The notes below the pieces were generated by a model. That model ran no database searches. It saw nothing but the letters and a program-made list of their open reading frames with translations, and was not told where the DNA came from. Positions 1 through 11,897 of a stretch of DNA of 64,000 bases are shown piece after piece. Made by a program: the position numbers and the translations under genes. How positions within the stretch are numbered: position 1 is the stretch's first letter; every line of letters begins with the position of its first letter. The stretch is from Nymphalis io (lineage: Eukaryota; Arthropoda; Insecta; Lepidoptera; Nymphalidae). Where the stretch lies: assembly GCF_905147045.1 (NCBI RefSeq), contig NC_065903.1:7068001-7132000 (forward strand), read 5' to 3'.

Positions 1-75
1 GTGGCGCTCCTCGTTAAGATGGAAAGGGTACCGCTGGTTTTTTAGTGGGTCAGGGGAGCCCCTGGGGCCTATCTT
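1..75 (+). mobile_element. Fragment of a LINE-like 3' end at the window edge
   Basis: The first 50 bases closely match 49164-49220 (same 'gctcctcgtta', 'ggaaagg', 'taccgctggttttttagtg' order), which lies in a GC-rich retroelement-type tract. The copy is cut by the window edge. Assignment to a non-LTR retrotransposon tail is inference from GC content and the recurrence in this window. Confidence 0.35.
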
Positions 76-1430
76 TCAACTAACGATAATACATATCAAT
101 TAGTGTCAATCGATAATCAAAATGTTACGTTGCCGCACGCACTAGTTCCTTTTGTCAAAGAATTAATAACCAAAGTCCAACTATGATAGTATGTAGGAAT
201 TAATATCGATATCTTGACAACTGACTATTTGGGAATCCTAAATTCCCATCCATTATAACTAATGCACTGAAATATGCACATTGTGCTCTTCATGTATTTG
301 TTTACGTATTTACTTAAATAAAATGTCTGAAGCAACATTCGGTAAAATTATTACATCAGGGAAGAATAGAAAAACAAGCGTTGGCTAATCATATATATAG
401 TTATGGAGATTATGGCGAATATGATGAGAATGAGACTTCGACATTCGATAATTTGATTCAATTAATGCAGTACATAATTATGTATAGTAAGATAACCTGA
501 GATATTTTAACTTAGTGATTTTCTATAAATGAACTATTCTCTAGAGGAAAAGGTATTCGATATTAAGCAAGATAATTAGTATAAGAACTATCTTATACTC
601 AGTTTTTTGGAAACATTAATGTTATTCCCGATTTCCATCAATTTCTCTAAGAGTAAGAAAATTATATTAACCCTTAAACTGTGACCCTTCGGCCTTCAAT
701 ATGACATTGTCATAGTCATTGGATTGCCAGAAGATAAACATCGCATATCTAACACGCCAGAAAAGAGAGAAAAAAAATCAATATCGCTCTATTATTAAAA
801 ATAAAACTGCTTATCGTACAGGTGATGCACTTATGCATCTTAAGGCAAATACATTACATGTCTATGACGATGTTTTCATGTTTATTGAAAATATCTTCCA
901 CAGTTTTGACTTATCATTTTTTATAATGTGTACAATGGGGTATATAAACTTAGTGTACATTGTAACACGACAAACTATGCTAATAACTAGCAACCCTTTT
1001 TGCCTCAAATATCAGTTAAATATCTTTTGTTATCTTAGACTAATCATTGATTTCAATAAGGTTAATGTATTGTACATAGCTATGATTGACAAGAAACCAT
1101 ATTTATAGTTAAAAATATTTAATGGTATAATTATTTTCCCTTTTTTTTAAGATAGAACCAATAACAGGTACTTATTTTACAGTAACGATGATAAAATTAT
1201 TGCTGAACAATATTAATAAAAGTACTACTGAGTGGTTTTTGTTTAAATAAAATAATATAATTTAATTTTAAAACATTACAGAAGTTTTAAAAATAAAAAA
1301 TGAGGGTAAATTGTCTGTTAAATAATACAATTATTAAATTCATTTTATAACTGGTATTCACACTTTGAATTAGTATGAATTTATATAATAAGCTACTATA
1401 CTTAGCAAAATGTACTTCTTACTATACAAA
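76..1430. other. Gene-free AT-rich stretch
   Basis: No exon, RNA gene or clear repeat is visible. The one longer open frame (719-1108, +) starts at TTG, has no recognisable domain and a composition expected of AT-rich DNA, so it is not called. Confidence 0.5.
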
Positions 1431-1432
1431 CT

Positions 1433-1720
1433 GCTACTGGTGGTAGGGCTTTGTGCAAGCTTGTCTGGGTAGGTACCACCCACTCATCAGATATTCTACT
1501 GCAAAATAGCAGTACTCAGTATTGTTGTGTTCCGGTTTGAAGGGTGAGCCAGTGTAATTATAGGCACAAGGGACAAAACATCTTAGTTCCCAAGGTTGGT
1601 GGCACATTGGCGAGGTAAGCCATGGTTAACATTTCTTACAATGCGAATATCTATGGGCGTTAGTGACCACTTACCATCAGGTGGCCCATAAGCTCGTCCA
1701 CCTACCTATACTTTAAAACT
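1433..1720 (+). repeat. SINE-like repeat family 1 copy
   Basis: Starts with 'ctggtggtagggctttgtgc' and ends after the 'ccatcaggtggcccataagctcg' block. It is one of seven copies in this window (others near 14.4, 30.7, 33.0, 37.1, 45.6 and 55.7 kb). The family is non-coding, about 290 bp and ends in an A-rich tail. The head and the internal 'ggtttgaaggg' faintly resemble pol III A and B boxes, but a tRNA origin is not proven. Confidence 0.75.
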
Positions 1721-2489
1721 CTGGATAGGGTATATTGTTTATGTTATTTATATTTTCCATTTTATTTGGAATATTATATCCTTCTTAATATTATGAGAGC
1801 AAGAGTAAGTATTTTTATTACCCTTTCACATTTAACTACTCAACTGATCAACATCAACATTGCCAGAGGTACAGAGAACTACAAAAGGTAACCAACACCT
1901 GCCCGTTCCTCAACGCGGGCAAAGTCGCGGGAGGCAACAAGTAATATATATAATTGTAAAGCAATACATATCAAATGTTATGATAATATATAATTAGTTA
2001 ACATTCAAATTTTTACTACTGATAAATATGTATAATATCAAATATATATGATAAAAATAAATACTGGAAATAAATTGGTGTTTTTTTGTAAATGGATTTA
2101 TTATTGAACTTTTTTTTTAAATAAAATAAAATAATTTAAGAGATTTCAAAAATATTACAATAAGAATTAAGACGTTGGTTTCATTTGACTTACCCTTCAG
2201 TAGACGCTGTAATTACAGCTACTTTACCTTTAAGCCTACAACTATGAAAGTTATTTGCACTTGTAAATTGTGTATATAATTTTGGCATAGCAATTTTAGA
2301 CGTTAAATTGGACGATAAAATCATTGTTAGTAGATGTTATAAGTATTTGAATTTACATTGAAGGAGTCTTTACTCTTTCAGTTATAAAGGTCGTTATCAT
2401 TAGGGTTAATGTCCAACGCAGTGATAAAAAATAATAAAAGTAAAGACGTTCATAATAAAAACAGAGACACAACATTAAAAGTCACAGAC

Positions 2490-3085
2490 CAGTAATACCA
2501 ACTCCTACAGAATAATCCCCCTAGGACCAACTTCATATTCCCCTAAATATCGATTAAGAACCCCTAAATTTTTTGTTGTACACTTAGTTTGAGAGGTAAT
2601 TTCAAATACAAATTAAAAATACATTCAAGTAGTATAAAATAGTTGTTGTATTTATGAGTGCATTTTACACATTTACATATATTAATTAATTAATGACCTA
2701 ATAATATTAATGATAATAACAATGAAATTAAACGATTTTTATTTTTCATTCAGTGACCAGAAATCGAAGCCCGGACCTCCTCTATGTTGTACAAGCATGC
2801 TGACCGTTGAACTATTATTTCAATCTCAATATTTTATAGTTTTTTGATATTTCAATTATAGCCATAACTGGATTTATTTAATACGCGTTTATATTTGGTT
2901 CGGTTTGTTGGTTGCGTTCGAGGCTTAATATAAGTTGTATGAGGTGTACGTTTTTTTAAGGAAAAAAAATCTTGAATAATAGATACACTAAAAAATCCCC
3001 CTTACATAATGTATCTCCTAAAAAACCCCTGAACATCTTGATTCCCCCCAAATTTGGGGGGAAACTCCCCAAGATAGCATCACTG
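2490..3085. mobile_element. Non-autonomous hAT-type element with 8-bp target duplication
   Basis: The segment begins CAGTAATACCA and its other end reads CAGTGATGCTA on the opposite strand, an imperfect terminal inverted repeat matching 8 of the first 12 bases. It is flanked on both sides by the identical octamer TCACAGAC (2482-2489 and 3086-3093). An 8-bp duplication and a CAGTG-type tip are hallmarks of hAT elements. No transposase frame is present. Close to the right end lies a perfect 22-bp palindrome (3042-3063) of C and G runs around AAATTT. Confidence 0.7.
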
Positions 3086-3359
3086 TCACAGACTACTCTA
3101 GTAAATACTCATATAATATTACAGTTATCATAGATAATACTTAAAATAGCTTTGAACATTTTCAAAGAAGATTTTGTTCTGATTTAAGTAAAATGCAATT
3201 TAAACAATACTGTGTTGTGATAAGTATCATTTTAAATAACACCAAAAATCAAGCAATACTTCTAAAATAGAAAAGAAAACTTTCGTTCATTGGCTTGGTA
3301 TTTTTTTTACACAAAAATTAAATTAGAACTTTAATACAAATGTATCAAAATACGTATTT

Positions 3360-4045
3360 TAATATGCTGACATGGTCGCTCTACCTTAGTCTAAGGGATT
3401 ACATCGAGGCTGTTATAAAAACAGCTTCATGGAAACTCGGAGTTCTGAACAAGGGGCGGCGTTTTTTCACGCCACAACTGTGCCTGTTGTACAGATACGG
3501 TCTTGCGTGGAATATTGCTCGCACCTTTAGGATGGCTCCGCTAAGTACCTACTGGAGGCCTTGGATCGGTTGCAGCGACATGCGGTCCGCATTATTGGCG
3601 ACGTAAAGGTAACAAACACCCTCGAGCCTTCACAATTGCGTTGAGAGATAGCAGCGCTCAGCGCTTGCTATCGACTGTATCACGGCGAGTGCTCTGAGGA
3701 ATTATTCTCTCTAATTCCTGCTTCTCCCTTTCTTCATAAGTCTACGCGTGCTGGCTCTCGATGTCACCGCCTAACTGTGACATCAATTCCATCCCGCATA
3801 AAGAAATTTGGCAACTCCTTTCTTTGTCGCACTTGCCAAAAATGGAATTCCTTACTAGCTCACGTGTTCCCCTCCTCTTACAACCTGTGTTCCTTCAAAC
3901 GAGGCGTGAAGAGGCATCTTGCGGGCCGACAAGGTGAAGGCGGCTAGTGCAGAACATTCTTCCCGATTGTACTGGCCGTCGTCGCGTTTGGACTCTACTA
4001 CCACTTACCATCAGGTGGAGTAGAGTCATTTGCCGTCCCAGCAAA
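3360..4045 (+). mobile_element. Jockey-like LINE, 3' end of the reverse transcriptase ORF
   Basis: Translating across frameshifts gives a typical LINE ORF2 C-terminus: a 'LDRLQRHAVRIIGDV'-like segment near 3560-3605, then conserved R/S/H-rich segments to about 3950, followed by a short 3' UTR and an A-rich tail at 4030-4045. The copy is 5'-truncated and broken. A shorter copy of the same 3' end lies at 19470-19645 on the other strand. It inserted at, or replaced, the edge of a family A repeat that starts at 4047. Confidence 0.7.
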
Positions 4046-4046
4046 T

Positions 4047-4608
4047 ATATATATAAAAAAAAGTTTTTATCGAAAATCGGGACATTCTTTTAGTTGACGC
4101 TGGCAGCACTTTCATGATAAATAATTATACGTTATGAGTGATAATTAGTGGAAAATCCTTTTATCTTTAGATTTTTAATGCGATATAAGGTTCCATCATG
4201 CTATGGCATAAATAATCATTGCTGAGAAACCTTTACTTACGCGTGAAAACACACGTAGGCAATTTTCTTCTTGCTATAGCTTTAACATGAAATAATACTA
4301 CAATGCACCATTGTATAACCTTCGATATGATATAAGGATTATTTCTCTGTCTCTTCACTAGATTAGAATCGTTTTCTAACATAAAAACAAGCATAAATTG
4401 AACAATAAACACAATGAACGTACCAACTGTCAAGTTTGTTTCGCTACTTGAGTAGCCGACCTTGATAAAACTGGTTACGTGATAAGGGACAAAATTTGAT
4501 AATTCTATCTCTGTCTAAACCATTTGTAAGGTTACCTTCGTTCTCTTTCTTGTGTAAGTGAGAAGGAAATCGTCATTGCGTCTATTAGTTTTTCTGTCTA
4601 CGGCATTG
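4047..4608 (-). repeat. Repeat family A, copy 1
   Basis: Shares ordered blocks with 18400-19460, 47566-47702 and 50138-51480: an 'atcgaaaatcgggacat' edge, the 'gacgctggcag' block, a 'cgcgtgaaaacacacg' block, the 'ctacttgagtagccgac' block and a tip reading 'gtctattagtttttctgtct'. The left edge abuts the A-rich tail of a LINE. Probably a DNA element or its non-autonomous derivative; class unknown. Confidence 0.6.
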
Positions 4609-5305
4609 ATACATAAAAAACCCTAGATACAAGGTCACGAACAAAACTAAAACTCGAAACTTTCACCAAACACTCGGCAATTCTATATAAGTAGTTATAG
4701 TTATACTATAAGCATTTTTTTTTTTGCAAATTCAACCTTATGCGGATTGCTTAAGATTGTTTTTACAAAAAGCAATACAATTTTACGACCGAAATTAATC
4801 GGTAGGACTAGGCATGGAGTGGAGACGAATATTATTAATTAGTTAGAATTAGTTTTTAAAAGTTTGTTAAATTGTGTTCTAAGTACATATTCAAAAGTTC
4901 AAATTAAAAACTATATGATAATATATAAAGTATAAATATTTGTCAAAAACCTTAATACAAAAAAGTTCAAAATTAGGAATATGAGCTTATTTTTTTATGA
5001 TCTCAAAAAAATCATATTTAAAATATTAAAAACACTGGTGAAATAATTTTAACGATATCAGTAAAAATGAATTTATTACAATTTTTTAAAGTTACGAGTT
5101 CTTAAATTCTTTTATGGAACGACCGATCGACGCGTGACGTCACATCGCCCAACGCCGCTCGCTCGCCCATACAATTTCACCTGTATTTTCGCGTTATTCT
5201 TGATTTTATTTATATTTCGGTTAGTATAAAAAAAACTTTCATACATTCATTTGTACTGTATGTACAATAGCATACTAATTCAACAAATAGAACTCGGGAA
5301 AAATA

Positions 5306-7783
5306 CTTCTTCCATATATATATATATTATCAACAAAAACATTTGTTCCTTTGAAAACTAAGCGTTTCAAATATTTCAAATCCCCATGGATTACAGATAC
5401 CATTAAAGCAATGATGAGAGACAGAGATGAGGCTTGTAATATTGCTAAAAAAATAAACTCTGATCGTGATATAAATTCATACAAACAATTGAGAAACGCT
5501 GTATTTGAGGTAACTCAAAAAGAAAAATCTTTTATTTCACAAATAAAATTAATAAATTCATTAATAATCCGAAAAAAACGCACGGTGAACTTAAAAAGTT
5601 TTTAGGCACTCACAATAACATAATTCCAGGATATCTATGTGATCCAAATATAATAAATAAAGCATTCCTTGACTCGATACCTAGTGTTTCACATAATAGT
5701 AGCATTATTAATAAATATAACTGGATGTGATTTTACAGAACTTTCCGCCGAGAACATCTTAAAAATAATTATTCTATAGTCTCTAATGCCGTAGGTACTG
5801 ATGACATTTCTATCAAAATGGTAAAACTTACCCTCCCATACTCGTTAGTTGCTATTACACATATAATAAATACTTCATTACGCACGGGATACTTCCCAAC
5901 AATTTGGAAAACTATAATTATTAAACCTCTTCCGAAAAAGAAAAATGTAGACTCAGTGAAAGACTTACGACCAATTGGAATATTGCCTGTTTTATCAAAG
6001 GTTTTGGAAAAGGCGGTAAATCAACAAATTGCTTCCTTTTTTTCAAAAACATTGCATTATTCCGAAATGCCAATCCGGTTTTAGAAAGTCACACAGTTCC
6101 ACTACAGCGTTATTACATATTGTTGATGAAATTCTTTCTGCATCTAATAATAATATGGCTTCAATTTTAATACTATTAGACTACAGCAGAGAATTTGACT
6201 GTCTCAATATAGATTTACTTCTTGCCAAATTGAAATTTTATGGTTGTTCTGATCTCATATGTAAGTGGTTTTCTAGTTATTTCAAAGATAGATTACAAAT
6301 AGTAGAAGTTTCTGGCATGAATAGCACGCCTACAAGCGCTATAAAAGTTAATAGAGGTGTTATCCAAGGTTTTATATTTGGACCTATTTTGTACTCAATT
6401 TATACGGCAAATCTTCACGAAAGTGTCAATACTAGTTTAGTCCACATGTACGCAGATGATACACAGTTATTATTGAACATCAATCCATATATAAATAATG
6501 ATGATAAAACTATCCAAAATGTTAATGATGATCTTTCTCAAATTTTTAGTTGGTCGAAGAATCATGACCTGTCATTAAATCCACAAAAATGTACTTACAT
6601 AATTTTTGGTACTGGGCAACAAATGGTATCGCTTGGTCAAATGTGACATAGGATTTTTATAGATGGTCATTCCTTAGTTGAGTCTAAGCTAGCGAAGACT
6701 CTTGGGGTTAAGTTGGATGGGTCATTACGTTTTGAAGAACACATATCATCTGTTACTTCGAAGTGTTACGCTTTACTCAAAATGATTTATAAGTTTATAC
6801 CATTTTTGAGTGAATCAGCGCGATCAAAACTTGTAGAATCCTTGGTTCTATCTCAATTGGACTACTGTGATGTCCTTTATGGCCCCTGCCTTTATAAAAA
6901 GACTGAAAGGAAAATACAGAGGACACAAAATTCTTGTCTAAGATTTTGTTACAATATACCTCGATATTCGCATATTACACCTTATTTAAATTCCAAGAAT
7001 ATATTAAATATGAAAAATCGCCGTACACTTAAATTAAATAATATAACTTTCACCTTAAAATATAGTAAAATTCCCAATTATTTGGCGGATAAACTTAAAT
7101 GGTCTGAAACAAATGAATCCAATTGTAGATTGAGCCGAGTTCCGCGACTAGTACTGCCTAGACCACATTTGCAAGCATTTAGAGGTAGCTTTCGTTTCGC
7201 TGCTTCTAAGTGTTGGAACGATATCCCACCTCCGATTAAGAACAGTATATCTCAAAATAAGTTTAAGGCACAATACAAGCAATGGCTTCTATCTATGCAA
7301 AAGACGCAATGTGTCTGGACAAATGTGTGTAACTAAACTTCAATATTTAACTGTTACTTTAATTGTAATTTATTAAAACATATATCTCTATTTGTTTAAA
7401 CATTGTATTATTATTTTATTTTCATTTTTTTATTCAATATGAAATATTTTCCTTTACCTAGAATTAAAAAAAAAACCTTACTGTTTTAGTAATGCTTGCA
7501 TGTTTTCTTTTATTTTAACCTATTGTGCGTGTTATAAATTGTATTAACTTTTATTATTTAAGTAATTTTATCTCCTTTTACCTTTTACTGCACTGAATGT
7601 AGCGTTTGTGTTGGCAGTATATGTACAAGGCGTAGACTGAAAAGCAGCCTAGCTGAGACTACGACCTTTTCACCAAATTATGATATTGTTAACTTTTTTT
7701 TATGGTTTTGTCTTACCTTAAGTTTTTTGTCTTTGTTTCTTTGTGGTGAATAAAGTTATTTATTATTATTATTATTATTAAAA
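5306..7783 (+). pseudogene. 5'-truncated non-LTR retrotransposon, reverse transcriptase broken by frameshifts
   Basis: Consecutive open segments (5351-5605, 5818-6084, 6029-6646, 6713-7336) encode in order the linker before the RT, an RT core with 'DLRPIGILPVLSKVLEK' and the HMYADDTQLLL catalytic motif (YADD near 6447-6460), and a C-terminal R-rich region ending with 'KAQYKQWLL'. Frame changes near 5610, 5740, 6050 and 6650 make it inactive. The endonuclease half is missing. The 3' end is an ATAAAG followed by (TTA)n at about 7750-7783, as in CR1/Jockey-group LINEs with microsatellite tails. It sits inside repeat family B. Confidence 0.85.
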
Positions 7784-8454
7784 AACAAGTAGATATTTTC
7801 GTGATAAGCATTTTAATGTACCTTAGTAGTAAAATTTATCGTATTTATAAGTGTTTAGTTTGACGATCAAATAATTATTTTTTACAAGCTAGTCATAGGT
7901 ATTCGTTTAATATTAACATAACTCAGAATGTTCGTAATACGGCGTTGATACGTTGAATACCGATAGTGTTGTCATAAGTATTTGTATCGATGAAAAATGC
8001 ATTTCAACGTTAATCTTAAGTTTATTGTTAATCTTGAAAATAATTTGTGAAAAACGCCGTATTGCCAATGGTATACGTTGAAAAAATCCTTAATGACTGT
8101 GACCCATTGAAATTGATTTTTACCATATTATATTCGTTGAAAGTCAAATATGTAGTCTAATGCTATGAATACATACTATGTATGATACAAATTAAATCAA
8201 ATAATTATTTAATCAAATAGGCTTATAAGGGCACTTTTGAATTACCATGTTACAGTATTGAATTATACGTAAAGCTACTACTACTTCTACTAAAGTGATC
8301 TTCTAATTTACCTTTACTGGTGGGCTGAAGCAGTTGAGTCTAAGAGGCCGTCTCTTGGACTCAACTACAATAAAATTAGCAGTTAGTCTGGACATAGAAT
8401 AAGCCTTTGATTTGGCTTCCCAGTAAATAATGCAACTAAATATACAACAAGGTC

Positions 8455-8625
8455 ACTGTCGACGGTGCATACTCTTACTTAAAATTCGTCAATTCTGGTG
8501 TTCCACAAGGTTTTGTGTTATCACCTACTCTGCTTCTTCTGCATATTAATGACGTGTGCAAATTAGCACGCAGCAGACGACAACACTGTAGACTTATATA
8601 TATTTGGCGAAAACACGTCAATGAC
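8455..8625 (+). pseudogene. Reverse transcriptase relic
   Basis: Translation shows 'NSGVPQGFVLSPTLLLLHIND', the RT motif before the YADD box, then decays. The related minus-strand RT at 44186-44395 has the same motif plus CYADDST. The fragment lies within repeat family B, and part of it is also seen in copy 2 near 21650-21760. Confidence 0.6.
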
Positions 8626-9200
8626 TATAAACTTGTGCCTGAAATCACAAGTGCTTATTAACCAAAGTCTGAGATTGGGGCCAACCAAATTTGATGACTT
8701 ATTGCCGATCATAGTTATGATCAATCTGCATTAACAAAAAATTAAAATAAACAATAATAATAAGCTCACTAGTATATTTCGCATGATTTGTGAAATAATC
8801 CGTAATCATAAGATCAACTTTCGGTAGATTATTTGTTAGTCTACGTGAAAATACTGCTCTTATTTTAGCATAAAATAATATATTAATAATCGCTCTAATA
8901 TTAATATAAATGAAAGAATGTATTTGTGGCGTCAAATCACAAAGAGAGATAAAATAAATACAAAATGATCAACGTGCGTATCGCAAAAGAGTCGCCCGTA
9001 ATAACGAATGGGCAAAGTGACGTCACAGTCAAAACTCGGTCGAAGCAGAAATTATACGAGAGCGCCAAAATTGTTTTGCTTATAAAAAAGAAACTTTACA
9101 TGATATAATCATAATTTTTTTCACACATGTTATTATAATCATTTAATGATTACTTTAGTACAAAAAAATAACATTTTTTTTAATTTACATCTTCCTAATT

Positions 9201-9914
9201 ATTAATTTATTAAACATAATAAAGAAAATCGACTCCATTGAATAAGAACAGAGTCATTTGTATTATGCGACTAAAATAAAAGGCGGCTGCTAAGCATCGT
9301 TCTTACACTGACAATGCGGCCATTTAAATTTGCCGTATTATACTTGCACCGATGAGTGAAGTTTTAAGACAAATTAAATTAAAATCACATATTGCGTTGT
9401 ATATTAAGTCATAAAAACAAATCAATAAACACTTTTACTTACCGAAAATACGATACTCCATCCTTTTTTAACGTTTTTGACGTAATATTTTTACAATTTT
9501 AAACGAACAATTTGGCATTTTTAACGAGCGTGCAGTGACGCGGGCGACGCGAGACAATTCAAAATTGTGTGCTCATTTTATGCGGACGATTTTGAGACGC
9601 TGTGTGTATCTAGGGTTTTTTTATATATCAATGGTCTACAGTCTCGATCCATGTTTCACGGGCCTTTGGTCTATTAGTTCCTCTGTCTACGTGACATTCA
9701 CAGACCACCAGTGTCAACTATCATATATCTGTCACTACTAATTGACACTTTGTCAGTAGGTAGTCCAGTCCAATTAAACCTTATTTTTTTCTATGTTTAG
9801 TACTTTAGTCGTGGCTTAGTCATAAAACCAATAGATTATATCATATATTTTTTATATAAAATAACAAACAAGAGTTTACTGCCCTCAACTGTGTAAGAAC
9901 TTTTCTGTAATTTC
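9201..9914. other. Intergenic region upstream of USB1
   Basis: AT-rich up to 9460, then a stretch of mixed composition with CpG dinucleotides (about 9480-9620) before the USB1 start at 9915. It probably contains the USB1 promoter and 5' UTR, but no TATA box or start site can be fixed from the sequence. Confidence 0.4.
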
Positions 9915-11889
9915 ATGTCTGCATTGGCTTACATTCGTGATTACGGAAGCGAAGAAGAGACATCAGAAGATAGTGAAAAAGAAGATTCTGAACATTGCAA
10001 AAAGTATGTAATTAGTAGTATCTGACTAGTTTTTTATTAACGCATCTATTATAGACTAGATTATTTGTCCGTAAACAACATGGACCATTATAATATAATT
10101 TGCTTAAAGTTTAATTAAATAAATGTCAAAATTGTTAAAATACTTACTAGTATCATACAGTTACAGTAACAGCCTGTTAATGTCCCACTGCTGGGCTAAG
10201 GCCTCCTCTCCTTTTTGAGGAGAAGGTTCGGAGTTTATTCCACCATGCTGCTCCAATGTAGGTAGGTGGACTTACCCGCATTGGAGCATACACATGTGGC
10301 AGAATTTCGGTGAAATTAGACACATGCAGGTTTCCTCACGATGTTTTCCTTCACTGAAAAGCATGAGATGAATTATAAAGAGAAATTAATTCATAAAAAA
10401 TTCAGAGGTGCTTGCCTGGGTTGAACCCACAACCATCGGTTAAGAGTCACACATTCTTACCACTGGGCCATCATACTTACTTAGAAGCCGAGAGGCTTCT
10501 TTCCACTATTACTAGTATCATGTTATATCTTTACCTAGCTGTACAGTCATTTAAAAATACTTACATATTTGTATGAATCTCAATGGCTTTGTAATAACTA
10601 CTAGATTAAAATTACCAACTCCAAATTTGAGTGGAGTCTCTGTTGTGCCATCAGAAGATCATATTGACGACCCCTCACTTCACAGTGGTCGTACTCGTTC
10701 CTTTCCACATGTTAGAGGAAATTGGGCTACATTTATTTATGTTGAATGTAAGTGTTTTGGCTTTTATATGTAAATAATAAAAAAATAGCTTAAATACCTT
10801 AACTATATACATGATGAATTATTTTTTAAGATTTGAAGATGATTTCTTGATTATTCATGAAGTCATTTCAAATAATACTTAGCACTTTGAACATTTCAGA
10901 TCCAAATAAGGAAAATCTATTTCAAATAATAGCTAAATTAGAAGCTATAGTTACATCTTTTGATGAATCATGTATTGTATGTGAGGATGTTCACATAAGT
11001 CTGTCTAAAACATTTGTTTTAAGGTATCACATGATAAAGTCCTTTACATCAACATTACAGAATGTGTTAAGTAACAATAACAGGTATGTACATAAATATT
11101 TTAAAGTTATGATTTTTACAATTTCTCAAATATGAAAGAAAGTTATTACAAATCATAATTGAAGGCCATTAATAAAAAAAGAAAAAATGTTAAAAATTAT
11201 CTAAAACATAATTATAATGTTTATTGCAGTTTTGTTTTGAATTTTGATTCTGTTGAAGTATATTGTAATGAAGAAAAAACTCGTACATTTATTGCCCTTG
11301 GAGTAGATGCTATAAGTCATGCATATTTGAATAATATACTCAAACAAATAGATAGCCTTTTGGATGACTTCAAACTACCGACATTTTATGAGGTAAGATA
11401 TTCATATTAATTAATAATAATAATGAATACTATTTGCTGTAAAAATAAATTCCTAAAATTTTGCAATGGCATGAAAATGTGTAAAAGATCAAAAGATGCC
11501 ATGGTTTAAGGAGTTTTGTTAATTTTCAAGCACTCAGTTTGAATTGTATTAAAACTGAAGTATCAGTAATTATTACTTGTTTTACTATAATAAACATTTA
11601 ATACTATAATTTTTTTTTATGAAATTATTACTTTTAACTTTATCCATGAATTTGTTATACTTCACACTGTTATGAAATTATTGTTGTAAGAGAAATATTT
11701 TTTCCACAGAATCCATCTTTTCACATGAGCATTCTTAGCGTGATTGGTAATAAGAAAGAGTTACTTTTAAAAAATTTTAACAACTTATATGATATTTTTA
11801 TACAACACAAATATATACTAAAATCTGAAAATATCAATAAGGTAAATTGCAAAAGTGGGAATAAAATTTATCAGTACTGTTTAAAATAA
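9915..11889 (+). CDS. USB1: U6 snRNA phosphodiesterase 1 (USB1/Mpn1), 5 exons
   Basis: Nuclear 3'-5' exonuclease of the 2H phosphoesterase family that trims the oligo-U tail of U6 snRNA and leaves a cyclic phosphate. Exons inferred from splice sites and phase: 9915-10003, 10605-10747, 10900-11083, 11230-11392, 11710-11889, giving 252 residues, close to the human length. Family blocks seen: 'GRTRSFPHVRGNWATFIYV' (exon 2), catalytic H109-I-S111 (exon 3), 'EEKTRTFIALGV' (exon 4) and catalytic H198-M-S200 (start of exon 5), 89 residues apart. For exon 3 the acceptor at 10898-10899 was chosen because an upstream one (10829-10830) leads to a TGA at 10848. The start ATG has a weak context (T at -3). 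Intron 1 holds a SINE. The stop lies 8 nt before the ZC3H3 start. Confidence 0.93.
10160..10475 (-). repeat. tRNA-derived SINE family 2 copy in USB1 intron 1
   Basis: Reverse orientation copy. Its right end corresponds to the tRNA-like head ('gatggcccagtgg' A-box region and a 'gggttcaaccc'-type B box near 10420-10475) and its left end to the 'aggcctta.cccagcagtgggacatt' tail. Other copies lie at 41.75, 45.0, 56.0 and 63.6 kb. Confidence 0.8.
11860..11865 (+). promoter_or_regulatory. AATAAA hexamer inside the last USB1 codons
   Basis: A canonical poly(A) signal hexamer lies 24 nt before the USB1 stop, within codons for 'GNKI'. If used, cleavage would fall around the USB1 stop / ZC3H3 start. 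Presence is certain; use is unknown, and such hexamers are frequent in AT-rich coding DNA. Confidence 0.3.
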
Positions 11890-11897
11890 TTTCCGCA

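Larger units (their letters stand above)
4971..9200 (+). repeat. Repeat family B, copy 1, split by a LINE insertion
   Basis: Its two parts (4971 to about 5305, and about 7784-9200) match in inverse order the continuous copy at 20055-22373. The tips are inverted: 'aattaggaatatgag' at the left and 'catcttcctaatt' at the right. GC-rich subterminal patches carry TGACGTCA (5136-5143 and 9017-9024). A short reverse-transcriptase relic at 8455-8625 and a degenerate open frame at 8699-8935 (-) belong to the repeat, as both recur in copy 2. Confidence 0.65.

Noticed and set aside
719..1108. 129-codon plus-strand open frame
   Set aside because: Starts at TTG, no domain, composition expected for AT-rich DNA, no splice context.
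8699..8935. 78-codon minus frame, with a near-identical 84-codon plus frame at 20305-20559
   Set aside because: Both are the same part of repeat family B; conservation reflects the shared repeat, and neither has a start context or known domain.
10831..10899. Earlier acceptor for USB1 exon 3 (after 10830)
   Set aside because: Reading in phase from there meets a TGA at 10848; the acceptor at 10899 restores the family's spacing.
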